DNA of 11,817 nt from JBBDMC01 sp964441935 (lineage in GTDB: Bacteria; Pseudomonadota; Alphaproteobacteria; Rhizobiales; Kaistiaceae): the NCBI GenBank assembly GCA_964441935.1, contig CAYTXI010000083.1, forward strand, positions 1 to 11,817. The letters run 5' to 3'. The notes under the pieces were generated by a model, which ran no database searches, was not told where the DNA came from, and saw nothing but the letters and a program-made list of their open reading frames with translations. Of this stretch, positions 1 through 7,342 are shown in pieces (the first letter of the stretch is position 1; every line of letters starts with the position of its first letter). A program made the translations under genes and the position numbers.

Positions 1-1335
1 CAGCTCGGCTTGCGCGTTGCCGTCGTCGAAAAGCGCGCCACGTACGGCGGCACTTGCCTCAACGTCGGGTGCATCCCGTCGAAGGCGCTGCTGCACGCCT
101 CGGAGATGTTCGAGGCGGCGGGCGGACACTTCGCCGGATTCGGCATCAACGTCGGAACCCTCGAGCTCGATCTCAAAGCGATGCTCGCCCACAAGGACGC
201 GGTGGTTGAGGCGAGCGTCAGCGGCGTCGAATACCTGTTCAAGAAGAACAAGATCGATGCATTCCGTGGGGTCGCCGCCATTGCCCGTCCGGGACAGGTT
301 CTGGTGACGGCCGAGGCCGGCGAGGGCCGTACCATCGAGGCGAGGACCACCGTCATCGCGACCGGGTCGGAGTCGACACCGCTTGCCGGTATCGAGATCG
401 ACGAGGAGCGCGTGGTCACGTCGACCGGGGCGCTCGTCCTCCGTGACGTGCCTCGACGGCTGACCGTCATCGGCGCCGGGATCATCGGGTTGGAGCTTGG
501 CTCGGTGTGGCGGCGGCTTGGGGCCGAAGTGACGGTGGTTGAGTTCCTCGACCGCATCCTGCCGGGCATGGATGGCGAGGTGTCGCGGCAGGTGCAGCGC
601 ATCCTTACCAAGCAAGGCATGACCTTCAAGCTGGCGAGCAAGGTGGCGTCGGTCGACGCCAAGGCCAGAGCGCTCAAGGTTGCGGTCGCGCCCGCCGCCG
701 GTGGCGAGGCCGAGATGCTGGAGACCGATGTGGTGCTCGTCGCCGTCGGACGGCGGCCCTACACCGGGGGGCTCGGTCTCGATGCCATCGGCGTCAAGCG
801 GGACGCGGGGGGGAGGATCGTGGTCGACGATCGGTTCCGCACGAACGTCGAGGGCATTTCGGCGATCGGCGACGCCATCGCCGGGCCGATGCTCGCCCAC
901 AAGGCCGAGGACGAAGGCATCGCGGTCGCCGAGATCGCTGCCGGACAGGCCGGCCATGTCAATTACGAGGTGATCCCGAGCGTGGTCTACACGATGCCCG
1001 AGATCGCCTCGGTCGGCCGCACGGAGGAGGAGCTGAAGGAGGCCGGGATAGAATACCGGGCGGGCAAGTTCCCGTTCTCGGCCAACGGACGGGCGCGGGG
1101 GATGGGGGTCCGCGACGGCTTCGTCAAGGTCCTCGCCGAGGCGTCGAGCGACCGCGTCGTCGGCGCCCACATCGTCGGGCCTTTCGCGGGCGAGCTGATC
1201 CAGGAGATCTCGGTTCTGATGGAGTTCGGCGGCGCGGCGGAGGACCTCGCCCGCGTCTGTCACGCTCATCCGACATTGTCGGAATCGGTGCGCGAGGCCG
1301 CTTTCGCCGCCTGGTCGAGGCCAATCCACATCTGA
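1..1335 (+). CDS. lpdA: Dihydrolipoamide dehydrogenase (E3), 5'-truncated
   Basis: The frame is open from base 1 to the TGA at 1333-1335, giving 444 residues. About 25 N-terminal residues with the first FAD-binding glycine motif lie outside the window. The redox-active disulfide motif GGTCLNVGCIPSK is visible (Cys19 and Cys24 of the fragment). It is followed by a second Rossmann motif, GAGIIG, near residues 158-163 (NAD site), the FAD motif around GDAIAGPMLAHKAEDEG, and the dimerisation-domain active site HAHPTLSE (His423, Glu428). This is a complete class I pyridine nucleotide-disulfide oxidoreductase pattern. E3 reoxidises dihydrolipoamide on 2-oxo acid dehydrogenase complexes and passes electrons to NAD+ in the cytoplasm. 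In alphaproteobacteria an lpd close to xerC/priA usually belongs to the 2-oxoglutarate dehydrogenase cluster. That assignment is inferred from context, because sucA/sucB would lie upstream of the window. Confidence 0.96.
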   Translation, partial: QLGLRVAVVEKRATYGGTCLNVGCIPSKALLHASEMFEAAGGHFAGFGINVGTLELDLKAMLAHKDAVVEASVSGVEYLFKKNKIDAFRGVAAIARPGQVLVTAEAGEGRTIEARTTVIATGSESTPLAGIEIDEERVVTSTGALVLRDVPRRLTVIGAGIIGLELGSVWRRLGAEVTVVEFLDRILPGMDGEVSRQVQRILTKQGMTFKLASKVASVDAKARALKVAVAPAAGGEAEMLETDVVLVAVGRRPYTGGLGLDAIGVKRDAGGRIVVDDRFRTNVEGISAIGDAIAGPMLAHKAEDEGIAVAEIAAGQAGHVNYEVIPSVVYTMPEIASVGRTEEELKEAGIEYRAGKFPFSANGRARGMGVRDGFVKVLAEASSDRVVGAHIVGPFAGELIQEISVLMEFGGAAEDLARVCHAHPTLSESVREAAFAAWSRPIHI

Positions 1336-1343
1336 CAAAGAAA

Positions 1344-1363
1344 GCGCCGGCGAGGGCCGGCGC
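1344..1363. terminator. Bidirectional hairpin between convergent genes
   Basis: A perfect 8-bp GC stem (GCGCCGGC / GCCGGCGC) encloses a 4-base loop, beginning 9 bases after the lpdA stop and ending 26 bases before the stop of the minus-strand small gene. Read on the minus strand it is followed by TTTCTTTG, a fair intrinsic-terminator tail. On the plus strand the tail is poor (GTTGTCG). It probably terminates the minus-strand transcript and may also protect the lpdA 3' end. Confidence 0.72.
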
Positions 1364-1389
1364 GTTGTCGAGTGAATTCGGTCGTCGGC

Positions 1390-1629
1390 CTATTCGGTTT
1401 CCGCGATTTCGTCGGCGGTTTCCGATTCGGCCGCCAGGCGCTCAAGGTACGCGAGCAGCCGCGGATCGACCTTGGTTGCCTCGACGGTTTCTGCCGCTGC
1501 CGGGGTCTCGGGCGAAGCCTGCGCCGTCACGTGGGTCGTGTGGAAATCGCAGGCAAACGCTGTCGCTCCGGTCGCGGCGAACAGGGCCGCCGTGGCCAAC
1601 GCGGTAACGGAGGTGGTCAGAACACGCAT
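1390..1629 (-). CDS. Small exported protein of unknown function (79 aa)
   Basis: ATG at 1629 is preceded on the minus strand by a strong GGAGGA ribosome site (1637-1642), which argues against the long upstream extension of the same frame. The product is 79 residues. Residues 1-26 look like a Sec signal peptide: Met-Arg, then an Ala/Leu/Thr-rich core ending AFA. Predicted cleavage leaves Cys27 at the mature N-terminus (CDFHTTHV). The residues before the Cys (AFA) do not fit a standard lipobox, so a lipoprotein is unlikely but not excluded. The mature part is Thr/Ala/Glu-rich and ends in a short acidic amphipathic helix (about residues 55-79). It has one Cys and two His close together near its N-terminus. 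No family is recognised with certainty. It lies 104 bases downstream of xerC on the same strand and may have its own promoter. Confidence 0.72.
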   Translation of the reverse strand: MRVLTTSVTALATAALFAATGATAFACDFHTTHVTAQASPETPAAAETVEATKVDPRLLAYLERLAAESETADEIAETE

Positions 1630-1652
1630 CCGGGGTTCCTCCGTTTGAAGGT

Positions 1653-1670
1653 CGGCATGAACCCATGCCG
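1653..1670 (-). other. Stem-loop in the leader of the small exported protein gene
   Basis: A perfect 7-bp stem CGGCATG / CATGCCG with a 4-base loop (GGTT on the minus strand) lies about 24 bases upstream of the ATG at 1629. No T-tract follows, so it is not a normal terminator. The loop bases GGTT could pair with the AACC just after the Shine-Dalgarno sequence. Any regulatory role is inference. Confidence 0.4.
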
Positions 1671-1733
1671 CGTCAAAGCTAGCATCCCGGGTCACCGGGT
1701 GGAAGCCGGGCGCGATCACAAGAGCGCGACCGC

Positions 1734-2690
1734 TCAGGCGCGCGGGTGCGCCTTCTCGTAAGCGGCGAGTAGCCGGTCGGTGTCGACCCCGGTGTAGATC
1801 TGCGTGGTCGAGAGGCTCGCGTGACCCAGCAATTCCTGGATGGTCCTGAGGTCGCCGCCGTTGGCGAGGAGGTGCGTGGCGAAAGAGTGGCGGAGCGCGT
1901 GGGGCGTCGCTGTTTCCGCAAGCCCGAGCGCGCTTCTGAGCTTCGCCATCGCCCGCTGGACGATGCGCGGGTTGAGGGGTCCGCCGCGCGCGCCGACGAA
2001 CAGCGGCCCGTTCTGACCGGCCGAGTGGGGGCATTGCCGCAAATAGTCGGCGATCGCCGCGGTCACCGCCGGCAGGACGGGGACGATGCGCTCCTTGCCG
2101 CCCTTGCCCCTAACTCTCAGGGCGTCGTGGGGACCGCGCGGCGCCTCGCCGCGCTTGATCGACAGAGCCTCCGAGATGCGCAGGCCGGCGCCGTAGAGGA
2201 GCGCGAAGATGGCGGCGTTGCGGGCGGCGATCCACGGCTCTTCGTCGAGGGCGTTCTCAATGGCGATCACGTTCCGCGCCGCCTCGATTGCCAACGGCTT
2301 CGGCAGTGTCTTCTTCTGGCGCGGCGGCCTAATCGCCCGCAGAACGGCGCCGTTCGCGTCGCCGTTCTTTTCGAGGAAGCGGACCAGCGAGCGGATGCCG
2401 GCGATGCCGCGAGCGAGCGTGCGCGAGCCGGCGCCATGGCTACGGCGCGCCGCCATGAAGGCGCGGATGTCGGTGATGGCGAGGTCGCGGAATTCGGCAA
2501 GTCCCGGCGGACCGCCGAGATGCACGGCCAGGAACGACAGGAACTGGTCGACGTCGCGCGAATAGGCCTCGACGCTCTTCGCCGCCAGCCGCCGTTCGCC
2601 GGCCAGGTGGCGGCGCCAGCGTTCCACCGCCTTCAAGAGGTCCGGTGCGGCGTTGATCAGCGGCCGGTCGCGCTTGTCGATGCGGGCCAT
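1734..2690 (-). CDS. xerC: Tyrosine recombinase XerC
   Basis: The product is 318 residues, the usual size for XerC/XerD. The N-terminal core-binding SAM-like domain spans about residues 15-110. The catalytic domain, about 130-315, shows every active-site residue of the tyrosine recombinases: Arg171 (GAGLRISEAL), Lys196 (GKGGKER), His264 and Arg267 (HALRHSFATHLL), His290 (LGHASLSTTQ) and nucleophile Tyr299 (IYTGV). With XerD it resolves chromosome dimers at dif during division. XerC is preferred over XerD because alphaproteobacterial xerC commonly sits beside priA and lpd, but sequence reading alone cannot fully separate the paralogs. There is no integron-type insertion, and no attachment site or integrase partner nearby, so this is housekeeping rather than phage. 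Start ATG at 2690. The gene lies 73 bases after the transaldolase stop on the same strand and may be cotranscribed with it. Confidence 0.92.
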   Translation of the reverse strand: MARIDKRDRPLINAAPDLLKAVERWRRHLAGERRLAAKSVEAYSRDVDQFLSFLAVHLGGPPGLAEFRDLAITDIRAFMAARRSHGAGSRTLARGIAGIRSLVRFLEKNGDANGAVLRAIRPPRQKKTLPKPLAIEAARNVIAIENALDEEPWIAARNAAIFALLYGAGLRISEALSIKRGEAPRGPHDALRVRGKGGKERIVPVLPAVTAAIADYLRQCPHSAGQNGPLFVGARGGPLNPRIVQRAMAKLRSALGLAETATPHALRHSFATHLLANGGDLRTIQELLGHASLSTTQIYTGVDTDRLLAAYEKAHPRA

Positions 2691-2709
2691 GGCCGACAGT
2701 GCACGTCGC

Positions 2710-2738
2710 GGCCGGTAAAGGGGCGGTTAATGGGCGGT
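2710..2738. repeat. Three heptamers at 11-bp spacing upstream of xerC
   Basis: GGCCGGT (2710-2716), GGGCGGT (2721-2727) and GGGCGGT (2732-2738) recur at exactly 11 bases in the gap between the transaldolase stop and the xerC start. On the minus strand this reads ACCGCCC repeated with A/T-rich spacers. One repeat per helical turn could be a binding site, but with GC-rich DNA and only three copies chance is possible. Confidence 0.35.
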
Positions 2739-2763
2739 CGGCGGCAGCGTTCTTGGGGGCCGC

Positions 2764-3420
2764 CTACGCAATCGACTGGCCGCTCTTCTTCCAATCGGCC
2801 AGAAACGCGTCGAGGCCCTTGTCGGTCAGCGGATGCATGGCGAGGATGCGGATTACCATCGGCGGGATGGTGGCAACGTCGGCTCCGGCCATTGCTGCCT
2901 CTTTGACATGAAACGGCGTGCGCACCGAGGAAGCGAGAATCTCGGTCTCCAGGCCGTCGTAGTTGTCGTAGATCGTCCGGATTTCGCGAATGACTTCCAT
3001 GCCGTCGAAGCCGACGTCGTCGAGCCGGCCGACGAACGGTGAAACGAACGTGGCGCCGGCCTTGGCGGCGAGTAGCGCCTGGTTGGCGGAGAAGCACAAG
3101 GTCACGTTCACCTTGTGGCCCCGTTGGCTGAGAGCCCGGCAGGCCTTCAGCCCCTCCCAGGTCAGCGGCACCTTGACCGCGACGTTGCCGGCGATCGATG
3201 CGAGTTTGATCCCTTCGTCGACCATGCCGTCGAAATCGGTAGCTGTAACCTCGGCCGACACCGGACCCTCCACCGCGGAGCAGATCTCGGCGATCACCTC
3301 CTTGATCGGCCGGCCGGACTTGGCGACCAAGGTCGGGTTGGTGGTCACCCCGTCGATCAGGCCGGTGGCGACGAGCTCGCGGATTTCGCCGATGTCGGCG
3401 GTATCGACAAAGAACTTCAT
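2764..3420 (-). CDS. tal: Small transaldolase (TalC/Fsa family)
   Basis: The product is 218 residues, the typical length of the short transaldolase / fructose-6-phosphate aldolase family (class I aldolase barrel, decameric in characterised members). It opens with the family's MKFFVDTADIGEIRE strand and GVTTNPTL motif. Schiff-base Lys83 is in VAVKVPLT. The SPFVGRLDD motif carries Phe129, where E. coli FsaA has Tyr (APYVNR). In this family Phe at that site goes with dihydroxyacetone transfer (transaldolase) and Tyr with free fructose-6-phosphate aldol cleavage. I therefore call transaldolase of the non-oxidative pentose phosphate pathway, although such genes are often labelled fsa. Start ATG at 3420 has an upstream AGGGGAC ribosome site. 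Divergent from priA. Confidence 0.93.
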   Translation of the reverse strand: MKFFVDTADIGEIRELVATGLIDGVTTNPTLVAKSGRPIKEVIAEICSAVEGPVSAEVTATDFDGMVDEGIKLASIAGNVAVKVPLTWEGLKACRALSQRGHKVNVTLCFSANQALLAAKAGATFVSPFVGRLDDVGFDGMEVIREIRTIYDNYDGLETEILASSVRTPFHVKEAAMAGADVATIPPMVIRILAMHPLTDKGLDAFLADWKKSGQSIA

Positions 3421-3466
3421 TTGAAACCGTCCCCTAGCGGTGCCGGTGCCCGGGCTTTCCTTTAGA

Positions 3467-3505
3467 CCAAACCGGGGTCATCGTCAGCCCGTGGAATCGG
3501 TTTGG
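3467..3505. promoter_or_regulatory. Inverted repeat between transaldolase and priA
   Basis: CCAAACCG (3467-3474) and CGGTTTGG (3498-3505) are perfect 8-bp arms around 23 bases. They lie in the 94-base divergent gap, just upstream of the priA start chosen here. It could be an operator or a leader hairpin. No -35/-10 pair is convincing. Confidence in function is low. Confidence 0.3.
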
Positions 3506-3514
3506 ACCCTGCGG

Positions 3515-5713
3515 ATGTTCGCTGAAGATCACGCCGTGCCGGACGCATCCGCCGAGACCGTCGTCTCGGTTCTGGTGCCGGTCGCGGTCGCGGCGTCATA
3601 CACCTACCGCGCGCCGGCCGGCACGGCGCCGGGCGAGATCGTCAACGTACCCTTGGGCACGCGCGACGTGGTCGGCGTCGTGTGGGACGATCCTCCCGAC
3701 AAGGAGATCGGCCACAATCGCCTGCGGGAAATCAACGGCGTCTATGAGGTGCCGCCGCTGCCCCGGGAAATCCGCCGGTTCGTCGACTGGGTGGCGGGGT
3801 ACACGCTGACGAGCCGCGGCATGGTGCTGCGGATGGTGTTGCGGGCCCCAGGTGCGCTCTCCCCCCCGGCGCCGATACCGGGCGTGCGCCGGGCCGGACC
3901 GGAGCCGGACCGGATGACAAAGGCGCGCGCCCGGGTTCTGGAGCGGACGGCGGACCGGCTCGCGTGGACGCGGGCCGGGCTTGCCGCCGGTGCAGGCGTC
4001 TCCCCGAGCGTGGTTCAGGGTCTGGTCGAGGCGGGCACTCTCGAAGTCGTCATGATGCCGGCAGAGCCGCCGGCCCGGCCGCCGGACCCGGGCTTCGCGC
4101 GGCCGACGCTGACCACGGAACAGGAGGCGGCGGCGGAGGCGCTGCGCGAGGCGGTGGCGGCTGAGGGCTACTCGGTTGCGTTGCTCGACGGGGTCACGGG
4201 GTCCGGCAAGACGGAGGTCTACTTCGAGGCGGCGGCCGAGACGATCAGGAAAGGCCGGCAGGTGCTGATCCTGTTGCCGGAGATCGCGCTCACGGCGAGC
4301 TTCCTGGAGCGCTATGTCGCCCGCTTTGGGGCGCGGCCCGCGGAGTGGCACTCCGACGTTGCGCCGCGGGCGCGCGAGCGGGTGTGGCGGGGGGTCGTGG
4401 AGGGCGGCGTGCAGGTGGTGGTCGGGGCACGCTCGGCGCTGTTTCTGCCGTTCAAGGACCTCGGCCTGATCGTCGTCGACGAGGAGCACGACCTCGCCTA
4501 CAAGCAGGAGGAGCGGGTGTTCTACTCGGCGCGCGATATGGCCGTGGCGCGCGGGCACCTGGCCGGGTTCCCGGTGGTGTTGTCGTCGGCGACGCCGTCG
4601 ATCGAAAGCCGGGTCAACGCCGATGCCGGCCGCTACAAGCGCATCGCGCTCACCGAGCGTTACGAGAAGGCGGCGCTGCCCGAGATCACGGCGATCGACC
4701 TCCGCGAGCACCAGCCGGAGCGTGGGCGCTTCCTGTCGCCGCCGTTGGCGACCGCGGTCGACGAGGTGCTCGGCGAGAAGCAGCAGGCGCTCCTCTTCCT
4801 CAACCGGCGCGGCTACGCGCCGCTCACCCTCTGCCGCACCTGCGGCCACCGCTTCCAGTGCCCCAACTGCTCGACCTGGCTGGTGGAGCACCGCTTCCGC
4901 GGCGTGCTCATGTGCCACCATTGCGGGCATACTCAGGCAAGGCCTCGCAGTTGCCCGAATTGCGATAGCAACGACAGTCTCACCCCGGTCGGTCCGGGGG
5001 TGGAGCGCCTGGCGGAGGAGGTGAAAGCGCGGTTTCCCGATGCCCGGACGATCGTGCTTTCCAGCGATATCGTCGGCGGAATCAAGCGGTTACGGCTGGA
5101 GCTCGCGGCCATCGTCAAGGGCGAATTCGACATCGTCATCGGCACCCAGCTGATCGCAAAAGGGCATAACTTTCCGCACCTTACGCTGGTCGGCGTGGTC
5201 GACGCGGACCTCGGCCTCGCCCACGGCGACATGCGGGCGGCCGAGCGTACGTTCCAGCTTCTCAGCCAAGTCACCGGTCGCGCCGGCCGCTCGGGTGTCG
5301 GGTCCCGCGCGTTCCTACAAACCTGGGCGCCGGACCACGCGGTCATTCGGGCTCTGGTCTCGGGAGACTCCGACGCCTTTTATGAAAAGGAGATCGCCGA
5401 GCGCCGGTTCGCCCACTTGCCGCCGTTTGGGCGCCTCGCGGCGCTGGTGGTGTCGGGCCTGGAACGCGGCGAGGCCCAGGCGTACGCGGCGGCGTTGAGA
5501 CGCACGGCGCCCCGCGACGACCGGATCGAGGTGCTCGGTCCGGCCGAAGCGCCGCTTGCCGTTGTGCGCGGCCGCCACCGTTACCGGCTGCTCGTGCAGG
5601 CGCCGCGCTCCGCCGACCTGCAAGGCTACGTGCGCGCGTGGCTCAACGCGGCGCCGAGGCCGCGGGCATCGCTCCGCGTCCAGGTCGACATCGACCCGCA
5701 AAGTTTCTTGTGA
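3515..5713 (+). CDS. priA: Primosomal protein N' (replication-restart helicase PriA)
   Basis: PriA is a 3'-to-5' superfamily 2 helicase that recognises stalled forks and starts replisome reloading. With ATG at 3515 the product is 732 residues, the same length as E. coli PriA. The frame is open from a GTG at 3440, but the extra 25 residues are unlike PriA and the PriA N-domain (VVSVLVPVAVAASYTYRAP) begins just after the chosen start. Visible parts in order: N-terminal DNA-binding domain (1-105), Walker A GVTGSGKT (226-233), DEEH box (322-325), SSATPS (357-362), a zinc region with eight Cys in four CxxC pairs (440/443, 449/452, 467/470, 480/483), motif V GTQLIAKG (543-550) and motif VI QVTGRAGR (585-592). 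The zinc cysteines and helicase motifs are complete, so it should be active. It ends 66 bases before a convergent flavoprotein gene. Confidence 0.96.
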   Translation: MFAEDHAVPDASAETVVSVLVPVAVAASYTYRAPAGTAPGEIVNVPLGTRDVVGVVWDDPPDKEIGHNRLREINGVYEVPPLPREIRRFVDWVAGYTLTSRGMVLRMVLRAPGALSPPAPIPGVRRAGPEPDRMTKARARVLERTADRLAWTRAGLAAGAGVSPSVVQGLVEAGTLEVVMMPAEPPARPPDPGFARPTLTTEQEAAAEALREAVAAEGYSVALLDGVTGSGKTEVYFEAAAETIRKGRQVLILLPEIALTASFLERYVARFGARPAEWHSDVAPRARERVWRGVVEGGVQVVVGARSALFLPFKDLGLIVVDEEHDLAYKQEERVFYSARDMAVARGHLAGFPVVLSSATPSIESRVNADAGRYKRIALTERYEKAALPEITAIDLREHQPERGRFLSPPLATAVDEVLGEKQQALLFLNRRGYAPLTLCRTCGHRFQCPNCSTWLVEHRFRGVLMCHHCGHTQARPRSCPNCDSNDSLTPVGPGVERLAEEVKARFPDARTIVLSSDIVGGIKRLRLELAAIVKGEFDIVIGTQLIAKGHNFPHLTLVGVVDADLGLAHGDMRAAERTFQLLSQVTGRAGRSGVGSRAFLQTWAPDHAVIRALVSGDSDAFYEKEIAERRFAHLPPFGRLAALVVSGLERGEAQAYAAALRRTAPRDDRIEVLGPAEAPLAVVRGRHRYRLLVQAPRSADLQGYVRAWLNAAPRPRASLRVQVDIDPQSFL

Positions 5714-5779
5714 GGTCGCCTGCACGCCGTCCCCGACGTGTGGCGCGACATCGATTGGCGCGATCTTGGCTGGGACCCG

Positions 5780-6937
5780 TCAGAACCAGCGATAGAGCCA
5801 GTATTTCTCGTAGGCGACCTTACCGAGATGCAGCAGGGCTCCCGGCGGGCGCAAACGCACTTGCGGCGCGGGCTCCGCAAAGAAGTTGCCGCTGCCAAAG
5901 CCGGCGCGGCTGTCGCCGATCTCGATGAAACAGCTGCCATGGCCGTCGAACGAGCGCGGCGCGCCGCCGCCGGTGATTGCGTGAACGATGTTGTTGGCCA
6001 CGACCTCCGCCTCGCCGTGAGCGAACACGCCGGCCTTGGGCAGCGGCTTGCCGGTCACGAGCGGAATGCCGGTGACATCACCGATGGCGTAGACGCCGGG
6101 GAACTTCGTTTCGAGCGTCTGCCGGTCCACCGGCACCCACCCGGACTCACCGGTGAGACCGGCCGCGCGGACCACGTCCGGCGCCCGATGCGGCGGTACG
6201 TAGGCGAGCAGATCGAAAGGTGCGGTTGCCCCGTCCTTGAAGTGAATCAGCCGGCCGGCCGCATCGACCTCGGTGACGACGTGCTCGGTGTGGACGCCCA
6301 CACCTTTGCCCTCGACCATTCGCCTTACCTTTGCAGAGACTTCAGGTCCGGCAACCGGCATCGGGCCGGGCTCCGGCGTATAGAGGTCGACGGCGATGTC
6401 GGCGCGCACGCCGCGCTTGCGGGTGTCTGCTTCCAGTAGCATGGCGGCTTCATACGGCGCCGCGGGGCACTTGAAGGGCATTGCGCTGACCAGCACGACA
6501 ATGCGGCCCCGGCGTATCTCCGTGCGTGCCCGATCGAGCGACTGCGCACCGGCCAGCGTATAGAAATTGTGCCCTGCCTCGGCGAGGCCGGGGATCGTTT
6601 CGGGTGCGAGTTCGGCGCCGAGCGCTACGACGACGTAATCGGCCGCGATCTGTTGCCCGGCAACGCTGACGGTCCGCGTCTGCAGGTCGATCCGGTCGAT
6701 CTCGCCGCGCACCAACTCAATGCCCGACTTGGTGAGGGCGGCGATCGGACGCGAGATCTGCCGCTCGCGACGAGCCCCAACCATGAGCCAGAGCAGCGAA
6801 GGCGGAAAGACGTGCTCCGCCCCGCGCTCCACCAGGACGACCCTGTGCGCACGCGGCAGGCGCTTGCGCAGCAGAGTGGCGGCAACGATGCCGCCGATGC
6901 CTCCACCCAGCACAACAACGGTCTTGGATGCGATCAT
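5780..6937 (-). CDS. SQR/FCSD-like FAD-dependent oxidoreductase
   Basis: This flavoprotein of 385 residues belongs to the sulfide:quinone oxidoreductase / flavocytochrome c sulfide dehydrogenase / NDH-2 superfamily. The N-terminal dinucleotide fold has GGGIGG at 11-16 and an acidic strand end (VLVER). The second FAD motif is VYAIGDVTGIPL near 282-293. There are exactly two cysteines: Cys157 in MPFKCPAAPYE and Cys336 in GSCFIEIGD, matching by context the redox-active pair of FCSD (Cys161/Cys337 in Allochromatium). No signal peptide is seen, so it should be cytoplasmic. The aromatic C-terminus (YEKYWLYRWF) could help membrane docking as in SQR. Likely role: oxidising sulfide or a persulfide, with quinone as probable acceptor. 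The acceptor is inferred, and NADH oxidation is not excluded. ATG at 6937 has a weak GGTG site; a GTG at 6946 is the alternative. Last gene of the operon. Confidence 0.85.
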   Translation of the reverse strand: MIASKTVVVLGGGIGGIVAATLLRKRLPRAHRVVLVERGAEHVFPPSLLWLMVGARRERQISRPIAALTKSGIELVRGEIDRIDLQTRTVSVAGQQIAADYVVVALGAELAPETIPGLAEAGHNFYTLAGAQSLDRARTEIRRGRIVVLVSAMPFKCPAAPYEAAMLLEADTRKRGVRADIAVDLYTPEPGPMPVAGPEVSAKVRRMVEGKGVGVHTEHVVTEVDAAGRLIHFKDGATAPFDLLAYVPPHRAPDVVRAAGLTGESGWVPVDRQTLETKFPGVYAIGDVTGIPLVTGKPLPKAGVFAHGEAEVVANNIVHAITGGGAPRSFDGHGSCFIEIGDSRAGFGSGNFFAEPAPQVRLRPPGALLHLGKVAYEKYWLYRWF

Positions 6938-6980
6938 GGCGTTCACCGTCGGTTGGTCATCACCGCCGTATCGAGCGCGC

Positions 6981-7334
6981 TCAAAAGACGATCACCTTGT
7001 CGGCGTCGATGGTGGTTGCCGCCAGCTCGTCCATGTTGCTGCGCCGTGCACCATCCATGACGTCATCATCGGTCATGCCGCGTGCATCCATGCAAGTGCC
7101 GCACAGCAACACACGGCCCTTACCCGCGAGAACGCGCTTCAGCATGCGTTCAACGTTGTAGTAGCCGTCGGGGGTCTTCTGACCCCTCCTTGCGGCCACG
7201 ACGGCGTCGGCCATCAGGAACACCGTGATCTCTTGTTCCGGTCTGTGTTTGTGCAGCGCGTGAGCCAGGCGAAGAGCGTTGTAGACGCGCTCGGTGCCGT
7301 AGGGCGGATCGTTGATGATGAGGAGGTTCTTCAC
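6981..7334 (-). CDS. DsrE-family sulfur-relay protein
   Basis: The product is 117 residues, matching single-domain DsrE/YchN-like proteins (COG1553 type). It begins with a Rossmann-like strand and loop (MKNLLIINDPPYGTERVYNALRLA), then VFLMADAV, and carries the cysteine motif LLCGTCMDARG with Cys78 and Cys81 as a CxxC. It ends DKVIVF, the usual final strand. DsrE-like proteins bind or transfer sulfane sulfur on such cysteines, and here the adjacent flavoprotein and upstream MBL gene make sulfur relay likely. The start is GTG at 7334 with no strong ribosome site. It lies only 8 bases after the upstream SHOCT gene's stop, so translation is probably coupled. No signal peptide; cytoplasmic. The exact donor and acceptor are unknown. 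Confidence 0.87.
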   Translation of the reverse strand: MKNLLIINDPPYGTERVYNALRLAHALHKHRPEQEITVFLMADAVVAARRGQKTPDGYYNVERMLKRVLAGKGRVLLCGTCMDARGMTDDDVMDGARRSNMDELAATTIDADKVIVF

Positions 7335-7342
7335 GGCTTGAT

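Noticed and set aside
1630..2034. N-terminal extension of the small exported protein frame into xerC
   Set aside because: A strong ribosome site and a signal peptide mark the start at 1629; the extension is an xerC shadow.
1734..2690. xerC as integrase of a mobile element
   Set aside because: No attachment repeats, tRNA, excisionase or phage genes nearby; housekeeping neighbours and XerC length.
1821..2906. 361-residue plus-strand frame across xerC
   Set aside because: Antisense to xerC, low complexity, rich in Arg and Ala; xerC has every catalytic residue.
3440..3514. Upstream GTG start for priA
   Set aside because: The added 25 residues do not resemble PriA and cover the inverted repeat; ATG 3515 gives the usual 732-residue length. 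Not excluded.
3596..4930. 444-residue open frame on the minus strand inside priA
   Set aside because: Antisense shadow of priA in GC-rich DNA; Arg/Pro/Ala-rich, with no family motifs, while priA carries complete helicase motifs.
5738..5779. Readthrough peptide after priA with repeated WRD (direct repeat TGGCGCGA at 5741 and 5756)
   Set aside because: It is in frame with priA but after a clean stop, has no start context, and the continuing frame is antisense to the flavoprotein. The 8-bp repeat can be chance.
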